Source: Hippasteria phrygiana
Lineage: Eukaryota > Echinodermata > Asteroidea > Valvatida > Goniasteridae
Length of the DNA: 64,000 nt
NCBI GenBank assembly: GCA_037893225.1
Contig: JAZGUH010000261.1
Location: 372,001-436,000 of the forward strand
Direction of reading: 5' to 3'
Made by a program: the position numbers and the translations under genes. The notes under the pieces were generated by a model that saw only the letters and a program-made list of their open reading frames with translations, was not told where the DNA came from and did not search any database. Shown here piece after piece: positions 10,536 through 23,170 of this stretch (position 1 is the first letter of the stretch; each line of letters opens with the position of its first letter).

Positions 10536-12875
10536 TAGCTTAGATATAGCGCAACAATTTGAGACCATCGCCAGCTTCACAGCGTTAGAACTCGTGGAGA
10601 AAATTCAAACCTCGCAACAAATTTCTTCCCGTGAACTCTGTGTGCGTTCTCCCGTTTACTGCATTGTGACTGCTTAACGTTTGCCAAATGTTCAGATGAA
10701 CGCCCCTCCTTTCCCTGTTCATAATTGAATGGGATATTGACCAAATCAAGTAATTTTTACACGTATATGTAGCTTAGATCTAGCGCAACAATTTGAGACC
10801 ATCGCCAGCTTCACAGCGTTAGAACTCGTGGAGAAAATTCAAACCTCGCAACAAATTTCTTCCCGTGAACTCTGTGTGCGTTCTCCCGTTTACTGCATTG
10901 TGACTGCTTAACGTTTGCCAAATTTTCAGATGAACGCCCCTCCTTTCCCTGGCCATAATTGAATGGGATATTAACCAAATCCAGTAATTTTTACACGTAT
11001 GGGTAGCTTAGATATAGCGCAACAATTTGAGACCATCGCCAGCATCACAGCGTTAGAACTCTTCGAGAAAATGCAAACCTCGCAACAAATTTCTTCCCGT
11101 GAACTCTGTGTGCGTTCTCCCGATTACTGCATTGTGACTGCTTAACGTTTGCCAAATGTTCAGATGAACGCCCCTCCTTTCCCTGTTCATAATTGAATGG
11201 GATATTGACCAAATCAAGTAATTTTTACACGTATATGTAGCTTAGATCTAGCGCAACAATTTGAGACCATCGCCAGCTTCACAGCGTTAGAACTCGTGGA
11301 GAAAATTCAAACCTCGCAACAAATTTCTTCCCCTGAACTCTGTGTGCGTTCTCCCGTTTACTGCATTGTGACTGCTTAACGTTTGCCAAATTTTCAGATG
11401 AACGCCCCTCCTTTCCCTGTTCATAATTGAATGGGATATTAACCAAATCCAGTAATTTTTACACGTATGGGTAGCTTAGATATAGCGCAACAATTTGAGA
11501 CCATCGCCAGCTTCACAGCGTTAGAACTCTTCGAGAAAATGCAAACCTCGCAACAAATTTCTTCCCGTGAACTCTGTGTGCGTTCTCCCGTTTACTGCAT
11601 TGTGACTGCTTAACGTTTGCCAAATTTTCAGATGAACGCCCCTCCTTTCCCTGTTCATAATTGAATGGGATATTGACCAAATCAAGTAATGTTTACACGT
11701 ATGGGTAGCTTAGATCTAGCGCAACAATTTGAGACCATCGCCAGCTTCAGAGCGTTAGAACTAGTGGAGAAAATTCAAACCTCGCAACAAATGTCTTCCC
11801 GTGAACTCTCTGTGCGTTCTCCCGTTTACTGCATTGTGACTGCTTAACGTTTGCCAAATTTTCAGATGAACGCCCCTCCTTTCCCTGGTCATAATTGAAT
11901 GGGATATTAACCAAATCCAGTAATTTTTACACGTATGGGTAGCTTAGATATAGCGCAACAATTTGAGACCATCGCCAGCTTCACAGCGTTAGAACTCTTC
12001 GAGAAAATGCAAACCTCGCAACAAATTTCTTCCCGTGAACTCTGTGTGCGTTCTCCCGATTACTGCATTGTGACTGCTTAACGTTTGCCAAATTTTCAGA
12101 TGAACGCCCCTCCTTTCCCTGTTCATAATTGAATGGGATATTGACCAAATCAAGTAATGTTTACACGTATGGGTAGCTTAGATCTAGCGCAACAATTTGA
12201 GACCATCGCCAGCTTCAGAGCGTTAGAACTAGTGGAGAAAATTCAAACCTCGCAACAAATGTCTTCCCGTGAACTCTCTGTGCGTTCTCCCGTTTACTGC
12301 ATTGTGACTGCTTAACGTTTGCCAAATTTTCAGATGAACGCCCCTCATTTCCCTGTTCATAATTGAATGGGATATTGACCAAATCCAGTAATGGTTACAC
12401 GTATGGGTAGCTTAGACCTAGCGCAACGATTTGAGACCATCGCCAGCTTCAGAGCGTTAGAACTCGTGGAGAAAATTCAAACCTCGCAACAAATTTCTTC
12501 CCGTGAACTCTGTGTGCGTTCTCCCGCTTATTGCATTGTGACTGCTTAACGTTTGCCAAATTTTCAGATGCACGCCACTTCTTTCCTTGTTCATAATTGA
12601 ATGGGATATTGACCAAATCCAGTATGTTTTACACGTATGGGTAGCTTAGATCTAGCGCAACAATTTGAGACCATCGCCAGCTTCAGAGCGTTAGAACTCG
12701 TGGAGAAAATTCAAACCTCGCAACAAATTTCTTCACGTGAACTCTGTGTGCGTTCTCCCGTTTACTGCATTGTGACTGCTTAACGTTTGCCAAATTTTCA
12801 GATGAACGCCCCTCATTTCGCTGTTCATAATTGAATGGGATATTGACCAAATCCAGTAATGTTTACACGTATGGG

Positions 12876-13108
12876 TAGCTTAGATATAGCGCAACAATTT
12901 GAGACCATCGCCAGCTTCACAGCGTTAGAACTCGTGGAGAAAATTCAAACCTCGCAACAAATTTCTTCCCGTGAACTCTGTGTGCGTTCTCCCGTTTACT
13001 GCATTGTGACTGCTTAACGTTTGCCAAATTTCAGATGAACGCCCCTCCTTTCCCTGGTCATAATTGAATGGGATATTAACCAAATCCAGTAATTTTTACA
13101 CGTATGGG
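12876..13108 (+). repeat. 233-bp monomer (deletion in the attttc tract)
   Basis: One T is missing at monomer positions 154-157 (caaatttcag instead of caaattttcag). The same deletion is seen in 18,022-18,254 and 32,768-33,000, always followed by the monomer with ctccccatta, so it arose once and was copied with its block. Confidence 0.9.
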
Positions 13109-13810
13109 TAGCTTAGATATAGCGCAACAATTTGAGACCATCGCCAGCTTCACAGCGTTAGAACTCTTCGAGAAAATGCAAACCTCGCAACAAATTTCTT
13201 CCCGTGAACTCTGTGTGCGTTCTCCCCATTACTGCATTGTGACTGCTTAACGTTTGCCAAATGTTCAGATGAACGCCCCTCCTTTCCCTGTTCATAATTG
13301 AATGGGATATTAACCAAATCCAGTAATTTTTACACGTATGGGTAGCTTAGATATAGCGCAACAATTTGAGACCATCGCCAGCTTCACAGCGTTAGAACTC
13401 TTCGAGAAAATGCAAACCTCGCAACAAATTTCTTCCCGTGAACTCTGTGTGCGTTCTCCCGTTTACTGCATTGTGACTGCTTAACGTTTGCCAAATTTTC
13501 AGATGAACGCCCCTCCTTTCCCTGTTCATAATTGAATGGGATATTGACCAAATCAAGTAATGTTTACACGTATGGGTAGCTTAGATCTAGCGCAACAATT
13601 TGAGACCATCGCCAGCTTCAGAGCGTTAGAACTAGTGGAGAAAATTCAAACCTCGCAACAAATTTCTTCCCGTGAACTCTGTGTGCGTTCTCCCGTTTAC
13701 TGCATTGTGACTGCTTAACGTTTGCCAAATTTTCAGATGAACGCCCCTCATTTCCCTGTTCATAATTGAATGGGATATTGACCAAATCCAGTAATGGTTA
13801 CACGTATGGG

Positions 13811-14043
13811 TAGCTTAGACCTAGCGCAACGATTTGAGACCATCGCCAGCTTCAGAGCGTTAGAACTCGTGGAGAAAATTCAAACCTCGCAACAAATTTC
13901 TTCCCGTGAACTCTGTGTGCGTTCTCCCGCTTATTGCATTGTGACTGCTTAACGTTTGCCAAATTTTCAGATGAACGCCACTTCTTCCTTGTTCATAATT
14001 GAATGGGATATTGACCAAATCCAGTATGTTTTACACGTATGGG
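13811..14043 (+). repeat. 233-bp C-type monomer (cacttcttcctt deletion)
   Basis: One T is lost in the pyrimidine tract (cacttcttcctt against cacttctttcctt in other C monomers). The same deletion recurs at 33,469-33,701, 50,084-50,316 and 52,892-53,124, marking these as one lineage. Confidence 0.9.
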
Positions 14044-17000
14044 TAGCTTAGATCTAGCGCAACAATTTGAGACCATCGCCAGCTTCAGAGCGTTAGAACT
14101 AGTGGAGAAAATTCAAACCTCGCAACAAATTTCTTCCCGTGAACTCTGTGTGCGTTCTCCCGTTTACTGCATTGTGACTGCTTAACGTTTGCCAAATTTT
14201 CAGATGAACGCCCCTCCTTTCCCTGTTCATAATTGAATGGGATATTAACCAAATCCAGTAATTCTTACACGTATATGTAGCTTAGATATAGCGCAACAAT
14301 TTGAGACCATCGCCAGCTTCAGAGCGTTAGAACTCTTCGAGAAAATGCAAACCTCGCAACAAATTTCTTCCCGTGAACTCTGTGTGCGTTCTCCCGTTTA
14401 CTGCATTGTGACTGCTTAACGTTTGCCAAATTTTCAGATGAACGCCCCTCCTTTCCCTGTTCATAATTGAATGGGATATTGACCAAATCAAGTAATGTTT
14501 ACACGTATGGGTAGCTTAGATCTAGCGCAACAATTTGAGACCATCGCCAGCTTCAGAGCGTTAGAACTAGTGGAGAAAATTCAAACCTCGCAACAAATGT
14601 CTTCCCGTGAACTCTGTGTGCGTTCTCCCGTTTACTGCATTGTGACTGCTTAACGTTTGCCAAATTTTCAGATGAACGCCCCTCATTTCCCTGTTCATAA
14701 TTGAATGGGATATTGACCAAATCCAGTAATGGTTACACGTATGGGTAGCTTAGACCTAGCGCAACAATTTGAGACCATCGCCAGTTTCAGAGCGTTAGAA
14801 CTCGTGGAGAAAATTCAAACCTCGCAACAAATTTCTTCCCGTGAACTCTGTGTGCGTTCTCCCGCTTATTGCATTGTGACTGCTTAACGTTTGCCAAATT
14901 TTCAGATGAACGCCACTTCTTTCCTTGTTCATAATTGAATGGGATATTGACCAAATCCAGTAAGTTTTACACGTATGGGTAGCTTAGATCTAGCGCAACA
15001 ATTTGAGACCATCGCCAGCTTCAGAGCGTTAGAACTAGTGGAGAAAATTCAAACCTCGCAACAAATTTCTTCCCGTGAACTCTGTGTGCGTTCTCCCGTT
15101 TACTGCATTGTGACTGCTTAACGTTTGCCAAATTTTCAGATGAACGCCCCTCATTTCGCTGTTCATAATTGAATGGGATATTGACCAAATCCAGTAATGT
15201 TTACACGTATGGGTAGCTTAGATATAGCGCAACAATTTGAGACCATCGCCAGCTTCACAGCGTTAGAACTCTTCGAGAAAATGCAAACCTCGCAACAAAT
15301 TTCTTCCCGTGAACTCTGTGTGCGTTCTCCCGTTTACTGCATTGTGACTGCTTAACGTTTGCCAAATTTTCAGGTGAACGCCCCTCCTTTCCCTGTTCAT
15401 AATTGAATGGGATATTGACCAAATCAAGTAATGTTTACACGTATGGGTAGCTTAGATCTAGCGCAACAATTTGAGACCATCGCCAGCTTCAGAGCGTTAG
15501 AACTAGTGGAGAAAATTCAAACCTCGCAACAAATTTCTTCCCGTGAACTCTGTGTGCGTTCTCCCGTTTACTGCATTGTGACTGCTTAACGTTTGCCAAA
15601 TTTTCAGATGAACGCCACTCCTTTCCCTGTTCATAATTGAATGGGATATTAACCAAATCCAGTAATTTTTACACGTATGGGTAGCTTAGATATAGCGCAA
15701 CAATTTGAGACCATCGCCAGCTTCACAGCGTTAGAACTCGTGGAGAAAATTCAAACCTCGCAACAAATTTCTTCCCGTGAACTCTGTGTGCGTTCTCCCG
15801 TTTACTGCATTGTGACTGCTTAACGTTTGCCAAATGTTCAGATGAACGCCCCTCCTTTCCCTGTTCATAATTGAATGGGATATTGACCAAATCAAGTAAT
15901 TTTTACACGTATATGTAGCTTAGATCTAGCGCAACAATTTGAGACCATCGCCAGCTTCACAGCGTTAGAACTCGTGGAGAAAATTCAAACCTCGCAACAA
16001 ATTTCTTCCCGTGAACTCTGTGTGCGTTCTCCCGTTTACTGCATTGTGACTGCTTAACGTTTGCCAAATTTTCAGATGAACGCCCCTCCTTTCCCTGGCC
16101 ATAATTGAATGGGATATTAACCAAATCCAGTAATTTTTACACGTATGGGTAGCTTAGATATAGCGCAACAATTTGAGACCATCGCCAGCATCACAGCGTT
16201 AGAACTCTTCGAGAAAATGCAAACCTCGCAACAAATTTCTTCCCGTGAACTCTGTGTGCGTTCTCCCGATTACTGCATTGTGACTGCTTAACGTTTGCCA
16301 AATGTTCAGATGAACGCCCCTCCTTTCCCTGTTCATAATTGAATGGGATATTGACCAAATCAAGTAATTTTTACACGTATATGTAGCTTAGATCTAGCGC
16401 AACAATTTGAGACCATCGCCAGCTTCACAGCGTTAGAACTCGTGGAGAAAATTCAAACCTCGCAACAAATTTCTTCCCCTGAACTCTGTGTGCGTTCTCC
16501 CGTTTACTGCATTGTGACTGCTTAACGTTTGCCAAATTTTCAGATGAACGCCCCTCCTTTCCCTGTTCATAATTGAATGGGATATTAACCAAATCCAGTA
16601 ATTTTTACACGTATGGGTAGCTTAGATATAGCGCAACAATTTGAGACCATCGCCAGCTTCACAGCGTTAGAACTCTTCGAGAAAATGCAAACCTCGCAAC
16701 AAATTTCTTCCCGTGAACTCTGTGTGCGTTCTCCCGTTTACTGCATTGTGACTGCTTAACGTTTGCCAAATTTTCAGATGAACGCCCCTCCTTTCCCTGT
16801 TCATAATTGAATGGGATATTGACCAAATCAAGTAATGTTTACACGTATGGGTAGCTTAGATCTAGCGCAACAATTTGAGACCATCGCCAGCTTCAGAGCG
16901 TTAGAACTAGTGGAGAAAATTCAAACCTCGCAACAAATGTCTTCCCGTGAACTCTCTGTGCGTTCTCCCGTTTACTGCATTGTGACTGCTTAACGTTTGC

Positions 17001-18021
17001 CAAATTTTCAGATGAACGCCCCTCCTTTCCCTGGTCATAATTGAATGGGATATTAACCAAATCCAGTAATTTTTACACGTATGGGTAGCTTAGATATAGC
17101 GCAACAATTTGAGACCATCGCCAGCTTCACAGCGTTAGAACTCTTCGAGAAAATGCAAACCTCGCAACAAATTTCTTCCCGTGAACTCTGTGTGCGTTCT
17201 CCCGATTACTGCATTGTGACTGCTTAACGTTTGCCAAATTTTCAGATGAACGCCCCTCCTTTCCCTGTTCATAATTGAATGGGATATTGACCAAATCAAG
17301 TAATGTTTACACGTATGGGTAGCTTAGATCTAGCGCAACAATTTGAGACCATCGCCAGCTTCAGAGCGTTAGAACTAGTGGAGAAAATTCAAACCTCGCA
17401 ACAAATGTCTTCCCGTGAACTCTCTGTGCGTTCTCCCGTTTACTGCATTGTGACTGCTTAACGTTTGCCAAATTTTCAGATGAACGCCCCTCATTTCCCT
17501 GTTCATAATTGAATGGGATATTGACCAAATCCAGTAATGGTTACACGTATGGGTAGCTTAGACCTAGCGCAACGATTTGAGACCATCGCCAGCTTCAGAG
17601 CGTTAGAACTCGTGGAGAAAATTCAAACCTCGCAACAAATTTCTTCCCGTGAACTCTGTGTGCGTTCTCCCGCTTATTGCATTGTGACTGCTTAACGTTT
17701 GCCAAATTTTCAGATGCACGCCACTTCTTTCCTTGTTCATAATTGAATGGGATATTGACCAAATCCAGTATGTTTTACACGTATGGGTAGCTTAGATCTA
17801 GCGCAACAATTTGAGACCATCGCCAGCTTCAGAGCGTTAGAACTCGTGGAGAAAATTCAAACCTCGCAACAAATTTCTTCACGTGAACTCTGTGTGCGTT
17901 CTCCCGTTTACTGCATTGTGACTGCTTAACGTTTGCCAAATTTTCAGATGAACGCCCCTCATTTCGCTGTTCATAATTGAATGGGATATTGACCAAATCC
18001 AGTAATGTTTACACGTATGGG

Positions 18022-18254
18022 TAGCTTAGATATAGCGCAACAATTTGAGACCATCGCCAGCTTCACAGCGTTAGAACTCGTGGAGAAAATTCAAACCTCG
18101 CAACAAATTTCTTCCCGTGAACTCTGTGTGCGTTCTCCCGTTTACTGCATTGTGACTGCTTAACGTTTGCCAAATTTCAGATGAACGCCCCTCCTTTCCC
18201 TGGTCATAATTGAATGGGATATTAACCAAATCCAGTAATTTTTACACGTATGGG
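18022..18254 (+). repeat. 233-bp monomer (copy of the 12,876 deletion)
   Basis: Carries the caaatttcag 1-bp deletion at the position equivalent to 12,876-13,108, exactly 5,146 bp downstream. Confidence 0.9.
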
Positions 18255-18488
18255 TAGCTTAGATATAGCGCAACAATTTGAGACCATCGCCAGCTTCACA
18301 GCGTTAGAACTCTTCGAGAAAATGCAAACCTCGCAACAAATTTCTTCCCGTGAACTCTGTGTGCGTTCTCCCCATTACTGCATTGTGACTGCTTAACGTT
18401 TGCCAAATGTTCAGATGAACGCCCCTCCTTTCCCTGTTCATAATTGAATGGGATATTAACCAAATCCAGTAATTTTTACACGTATGGG

Positions 18489-18722
18489 TAGCTTAGATAT
18501 AGCGCAACAATTTGAGACCATCGCCAGCTTCACAGCGTTAGAACTCTTCGAGAAAATGCAAACCTCGCAACAAATTTCTTCCCGTGAACTCTGTGTGCGT
18601 TCTCCCGTTTACTGCATTGTGACTGCTTAACGTTTGCCAAATTTTCAGATGAACGCCCCTCCTTTCCCTGTTCATAATTGAATGGGATATTAACCAAATC
18701 CAGTAATTTTTACACGTATATG
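18489..18722 (+). repeat. Deletion-junction hybrid monomer in A2
   Basis: The 5' part equals A1 monomer 13,343 (gatata, cacag, cttcg, aaaatg). The 3' part equals A1 monomer 14,044 (ttaacc, tccag, junction tatatg). The crossover lies 3' of position 70. It accounts for the three-monomer shortfall of A2. Confidence 0.8.
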
Positions 18723-20126
18723 TAGCTTAGATATAGCGCAACAATTTGAGACCATCGCCAGCTTCAGAGCGTTAGAACTCTTCGAGAAAATGCAAACCTC
18801 GCAACAAATTTCTTCCCGTGAACTCTGTGTGCGTTCTCCCGTTTACTGCATTGTGACTGCTTAACGTTTGCCAAATTTTCAGATGAACGCCCCTCCTTTC
18901 CCTGTTCATAATTGAATGGGATATTGACCAAATCAAGTAATGTTTACACGTATGGGTAGCTTAGATCTAGCGCAACAATTTGAGACCATCGCCAGCTTCA
19001 GAGCGTTAGAACTCGTGGAGAAAATTCAAACCTCGCAACAAATGTCTTCCCGTGAACTCTGTGTGCGTTCTCCCGTTTACTGCATTGTGACTGCTTAACG
19101 TTTGCCAAATTTTCAGATGAACGCCCCTCATTTCCCTGTTCATAATTGAATGGGATATTGACCAAATCCAGTAATGGTTACACGTATGGGTAGCTTAGAC
19201 CTAGCGCAACAATTTGAGACCATCGCCAGTTTCAGAGCGTTAGAACTCGTGGAGAAAATTCAAACCTCGCAACAAATTTCTTCCCGTGAACTCTGTGTGC
19301 GTTCTCCCGCTTATTGCATTGTGACTGCTTAACGTTTGCCAAATTTTCAGATGAACGCCACTTCTTTCCTTGTTCATAATTGAATGGGATATTGACCAAA
19401 TCCAGTAAGTTTTACACGTATGGGTAGCTTAGATCTAGCGCAACAATTTGAGACCATCGCCAGCTTCAGAGCGTTAGAACTAGTGGAGAAAATTCAAACC
19501 TCGCAACAAATTTCTTCCCGTGAACTCTGTGTGCGTTCTCCCGTTTACTGCATTGTGACTGCTTAACGTTTGCCAAATTTTCAGATGAACGCCCCTCATT
19601 TCGCTGTTCATAATTGAATGGGATATTGACCAAATCCAGTAATGTTTACACGTATGGGTAGCTTAGATATAGCGCAACAATTTGAGACCATCGCCAGCTT
19701 CACAGCGTTAGAACTCTTCGAGAAAATGCAAACCTCGCAACAAATTTCTTCCCGTGAACTCTGTGTGCGTTCTCCCGTTTACTGCATTGTGACTGCTTAA
19801 CGTTTGCCAAATTTTCAGGTGAACGCCCCTCCTTTCCCTGTTCATAATTGAATGGGATATTGACCAAATCAAGTAATGTTTACACGTATGGGTAGCTTAG
19901 ATCTAGCGCAACAATTTGAGACCATCGCCAGCTTCAGAGCGTTAGAACTAGTGGAGAAAATTCAAACCTCGCAACAAATTTCTTCCCGTGAACTCTGTGT
20001 GCGTTCTCCCGTTTACTGCATTGTGACTGCTTAACGTTTGCCAAATTTTCAGATGAACGCCACTCCTTTCCCTGTTCATAATTGAATGGGATATTGACCA
20101 AATCCAGTATGTTTTACACGTATGAG

Positions 20127-20361
20127 TAGCTTAGATCTAGCGCAACAATTTGGGAACCATCGCCAGCTTCAGAGCGTTAGAACTTTTCGAGATAATTCAA
20201 ACCTCGCAAGAAATTTCTTCTTGTGAACTTTGTGTGCTTTCTCCCGTGTACTGCATTGTGACTGCTTAACGTTTGCCACATTTTCAGATGAACGCCCCTC
20301 CTTTCCCTGTTCATAATTGAATGGGATATTGACCAAATCCAGTATGTTTTACGCGTATGAG
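20127..20361 (+). repeat. Diverged X monomer (235 bp)
   Basis: The most diverged monomer type. It is preceded by junction tatgag and has an extra base (tttgggaacc for tttgagacc), gaacttttcgagataatt, cgcaagaaat, ttcttcttgtgaactttg, gtgctttctcccgtgtac, gccacattttc, and a following junction tatgttttacgcg. It occurs once per decamer-type unit, at 20,127, 22,468, 25,277, 27,618, 29,725, 35,106, 48,679, 51,487, 54,763, 57,104 and 60,615, plus the hybrid at 2,579. Confidence 0.93.
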
Positions 20362-22467
20362 TAGCTTAGATCTAGCGCAACAATTTGAGACCATCGCCAG
20401 CTTCAGAGCGTTAGAACTAGTGGAGAAAATTCAAACCTCGCAACAAATTTCTTCCCGTGAACTCTGTGTGCGTTCTCCCGTTTACTGCATTGTGACTGCT
20501 TAACGTTTGCCAAATTTTCAGATGAACGCCCCTCATTTCGCTGTTCATAATTGAATGGGATATTGACCAAATCCAGTAATGTTTACACGTATGGGTAGCT
20601 TAGATCTAGCGCAACAATTTGAGACCATCGCCAGCTTCAGAGCGTTAGAACTCGTGGAGAAAATTCAAACCTCGCAACAAATTTCTTCCCGTGAACTCTG
20701 TGTGCGTTCTCCCGATTACTGCATTGTGACTGCTTAACGTTTGCCAAATTTTCAGATGAACGCCCCTCCTTTCCCTGTTCATAATTGAATGGGATATTGA
20801 CCAAATCCAGTATGTTTTACACGTATGGGTAGCTTAGATCTAGCGCAACAATTTGAGACCATCGCCAGCTTCAGAGCGTTAGAACTCGTGGAGAAAATTC
20901 AAACCTCGCAACAAATTTCTTCCCGTGAACTCTGTGTGCGTTCTCCCGATTACTGCATTGTGACTGCTTAACGTTTGCCAAATGTTCAGATGAACGCCCC
21001 TCCTTTCCCTGTTCATAATTGAATGGGATATTGACCAAATCAAGTAATTTTTACACGTATATGTAGCTTAGATCTAGCGCAACAATTTGAGACCATCGCC
21101 AGCTTCACAGCGTTAGAACTCGTGGAGAAAATTCAAACCTCGCAACAAATTTCTTCCCGTGAACTCTGTGTGCGTTCTCCCGTTTACTGCATTGTGACTG
21201 CTTAACGTTTGCCAAATTTTCAGATGAACGCCCCTCCTTTCCCTGGTCATAATTGAATGGGATATTAACCAAATCCAGTAATGTTTACACGTATGGGTAG
21301 CTTAGATATAGCGCAACAATTTGAGACCATCGCCAGCTTCACAGCGTTAGAACTCTTCGAGAAAATGCAAACCTCGCAACAAATTTCTTCCCGTGAACTC
21401 TGTGTGCGTTCTCCCGATTACTGCATTGTGACTGCTTAACGTTTGCCAAATGTTCAGATGAACGCCCCTCCTTTCCCTGTTCATAATTGAATGGGATATT
21501 GACCAAATCAAGTAATTTTTACACGTATATGTAGCTTAGATCTAGCGCAACAATTTGAGACCATCGCCAGCTTCACAGCGTTAGAACTCTTCGAGAAAAT
21601 GCAAACCTCGCAACAAATTTCTTCCCGTGAACTCTGTGTGCGTTCTCCCGTTTACTGCATTGTGACTGCTTAACGTTTGCCAAATTTTCAGATGAACACC
21701 CCTCCTTTCCCTGTTCATAATTGAATGGGATATTGACCAAATCAAGTAATGTTTACACGTATGGGTAGCTTAGATCTAGCGCAACAATTTGAGACCATCG
21801 CCAGCTTCAGAGCGTTAGAACTATTGGAGAAAATTCAAACCTCGCAACAAATTTCTTCCCGTGAACTCTGTGTGCGTTCTCCCGTTTACTGCATTGTGAC
21901 TGCTTAACGTTTGCCAAATTTTCAGATGAACGCCCCTCATTTCCCTGTTCATAATTGAATGGGATATTGACCAAATCCAGTATGTTTTACACGTATGGAT
22001 AGCTTAGATCTAGCGCAACAATTTGAGACCATCGCCAGCTTCAGAGCGTTAGAACTAGTGGAGAAAATTCAAACCTCGCAACAAATTTCTTCCCGTGAAC
22101 TCTGTGTGCGTTCTCCCGTTTACTGCATTGTGACTGCTTAACGTTTGCCAAATTTTCAGATGAACGCCCCTCCTTTCCCTGTTCATAATTGAATGGGATA
22201 TTGACCAAATCAAGTAATGTTTACACGTATGGGTAGCTTAGATCTAGCGCAACAATTTGAGACCATCGCCAGCTTCAGAGCGTTAGAACTAGTGGAGAAA
22301 ATTCAAACCTCGCAACAAATTTCTTCCCGTGAACTCTGTGTGCGTTCTCCCGGTTACTGCATTGTGACTGCTTAACGTTTGCCAAATTTTCAGATGAACG
22401 CCACTCCTTTCCCTGTTCATAATTGAATGGGATATTGACCAAATCCAGTATGTTTTACACGTATGAG
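20127..22467 (+). repeat. Decamer HOR (2,341 bp), type X-P-Q-R-F-G-H-I-D-S
   Basis: Ten monomers: X (235 bp); P (agtgg, cccctca, tttcgctg); Q (cgtgg, cgatta, attttc); R (cgtgg, cgatta, atgttc, tatatg); F (cacag, cgtgg, ggtcat, ttaacc); G (gatata, cttcg, cgatta, atgttc, tatatg); H (cacag, cttcg, aacacc); I (cccctca, tatgga); D (after tatgga, cccctcc); S (cggtta, ccactcc, tatgag). The same order and length return at 54,763-57,103. Here I carries the private variant ctattgg at about 21,823. Confidence 0.9.
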
Positions 22468-22702
22468 TAGCTTAGATCTAGCGCAACAATTTGGGAACCA
22501 TCGCCAGCTTCAGAGCGTTAGAACTTTTCGAGATAATTCAAACCTCGCAAGAAATTTCTTCTTGTGAACTTTGTGTGCTTTCTCCCGTGTACTGCATTGT
22601 GACTGCTTAACGTTTGCCACATTTTCAGATGAACGCCCCTCCTTTCCCTGTTCATAATTGAATGGGATATTGACCAAATCCAGTATGTTTTACGCGTATG
22701 AG
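22468..22702 (+). repeat. Diverged X monomer (235 bp)
   Basis: X-type unit with tttgggaacc at 22,490, gaacttttcgagataatt, ttcttcttgtg, and gccacattttc. It lies 2,341 bp after the preceding X. Confidence 0.93.
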
Positions 22703-23170
22703 TAGCTTAGATCTAGCGCAACAATTTGAGACCATCGCCAGCTTCAGAGCGTTAGAACTAGTGGAGAAAATTCAAACCTCGCAACAAATTTCTTCCCGTG
22801 AACTCTGTGTGCGTTCTCCCGTTTACTGCATTGTGACTGCTTAACGTTTGCCAAATTTTCAGATGAACGCCCCTCATTTCGCTATTCATAATTGAATGGG
22901 ATATTGACCAAATCCAGTAATGTTTACACGTATGGGTAGCTTAGATCTAGCGCAACAATTTGAGACCATCGCCAGCTTCAGAGCGTTAGAACTCGTGGAG
23001 AAAATTCAAACCTCGCAACAAATTTCTTCCCGTGAACTCTGTGTGCGTTCTCCCGATTACTGCATTGTGACTGCTTAACGTTTGCCAAATTTTCAGATGA
23101 ACGCCCCTCCTTTCCCTGTTCATAATTGAATGGGATATTGACCAAATCCAGTATGTTTTACACGTATGGG
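22468..23170 (+). repeat. Truncated decamer X-P-Q (703 bp)
   Basis: X, P and Q only. It then joins a ggccat monomer of the 22-mer family at 23,171. P has the private variant gctattcat near 22,881, shared only with P at 29,960-30,193, so both truncated X-led pieces descend from one event plus duplication. Confidence 0.87.

Larger units (their letters stand above)
10536..15681 (+). repeat. 22-monomer HOR, copy A1 (5,146 bp)
   Basis: Twenty-two monomers (22 x 234 minus two 1-bp deletions = 5,146). The next block repeats it at an offset of 5,146. Shared rare markers include agcatc (11041 and 16187), gatgcacgcc (12566 and 17712), cttcacgtg (12731 and 17877), the 1-bp deletion caaatttcag (13031 and 18174), ctccccatta (13224 and 18369), agtttc (14783 and 19228), the junction taagtttt (about 14961 and 19406) and caggtg (about 15372 and 19816). 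Three C-type monomers (gaccta, cgctta) occur inside the block. No coding feature is seen. Confidence 0.9.
15682..20126 (+). repeat. 22-mer family HOR, copy A2 (19 monomers, 4,445 bp)
   Basis: Tandem partner of A1. The offset is 5,146 up to about 18,500 and 4,445 afterwards, because four monomers of A1 (13,343, 13,577, 13,811, 14,044) are represented by one hybrid monomer at 18,489-18,722. That loses three monomers, one of them 233 bp (701 bp). The block ends with a ccactcc monomer and junction tatgag, leading into the X monomer at 20,127. Confidence 0.9.
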
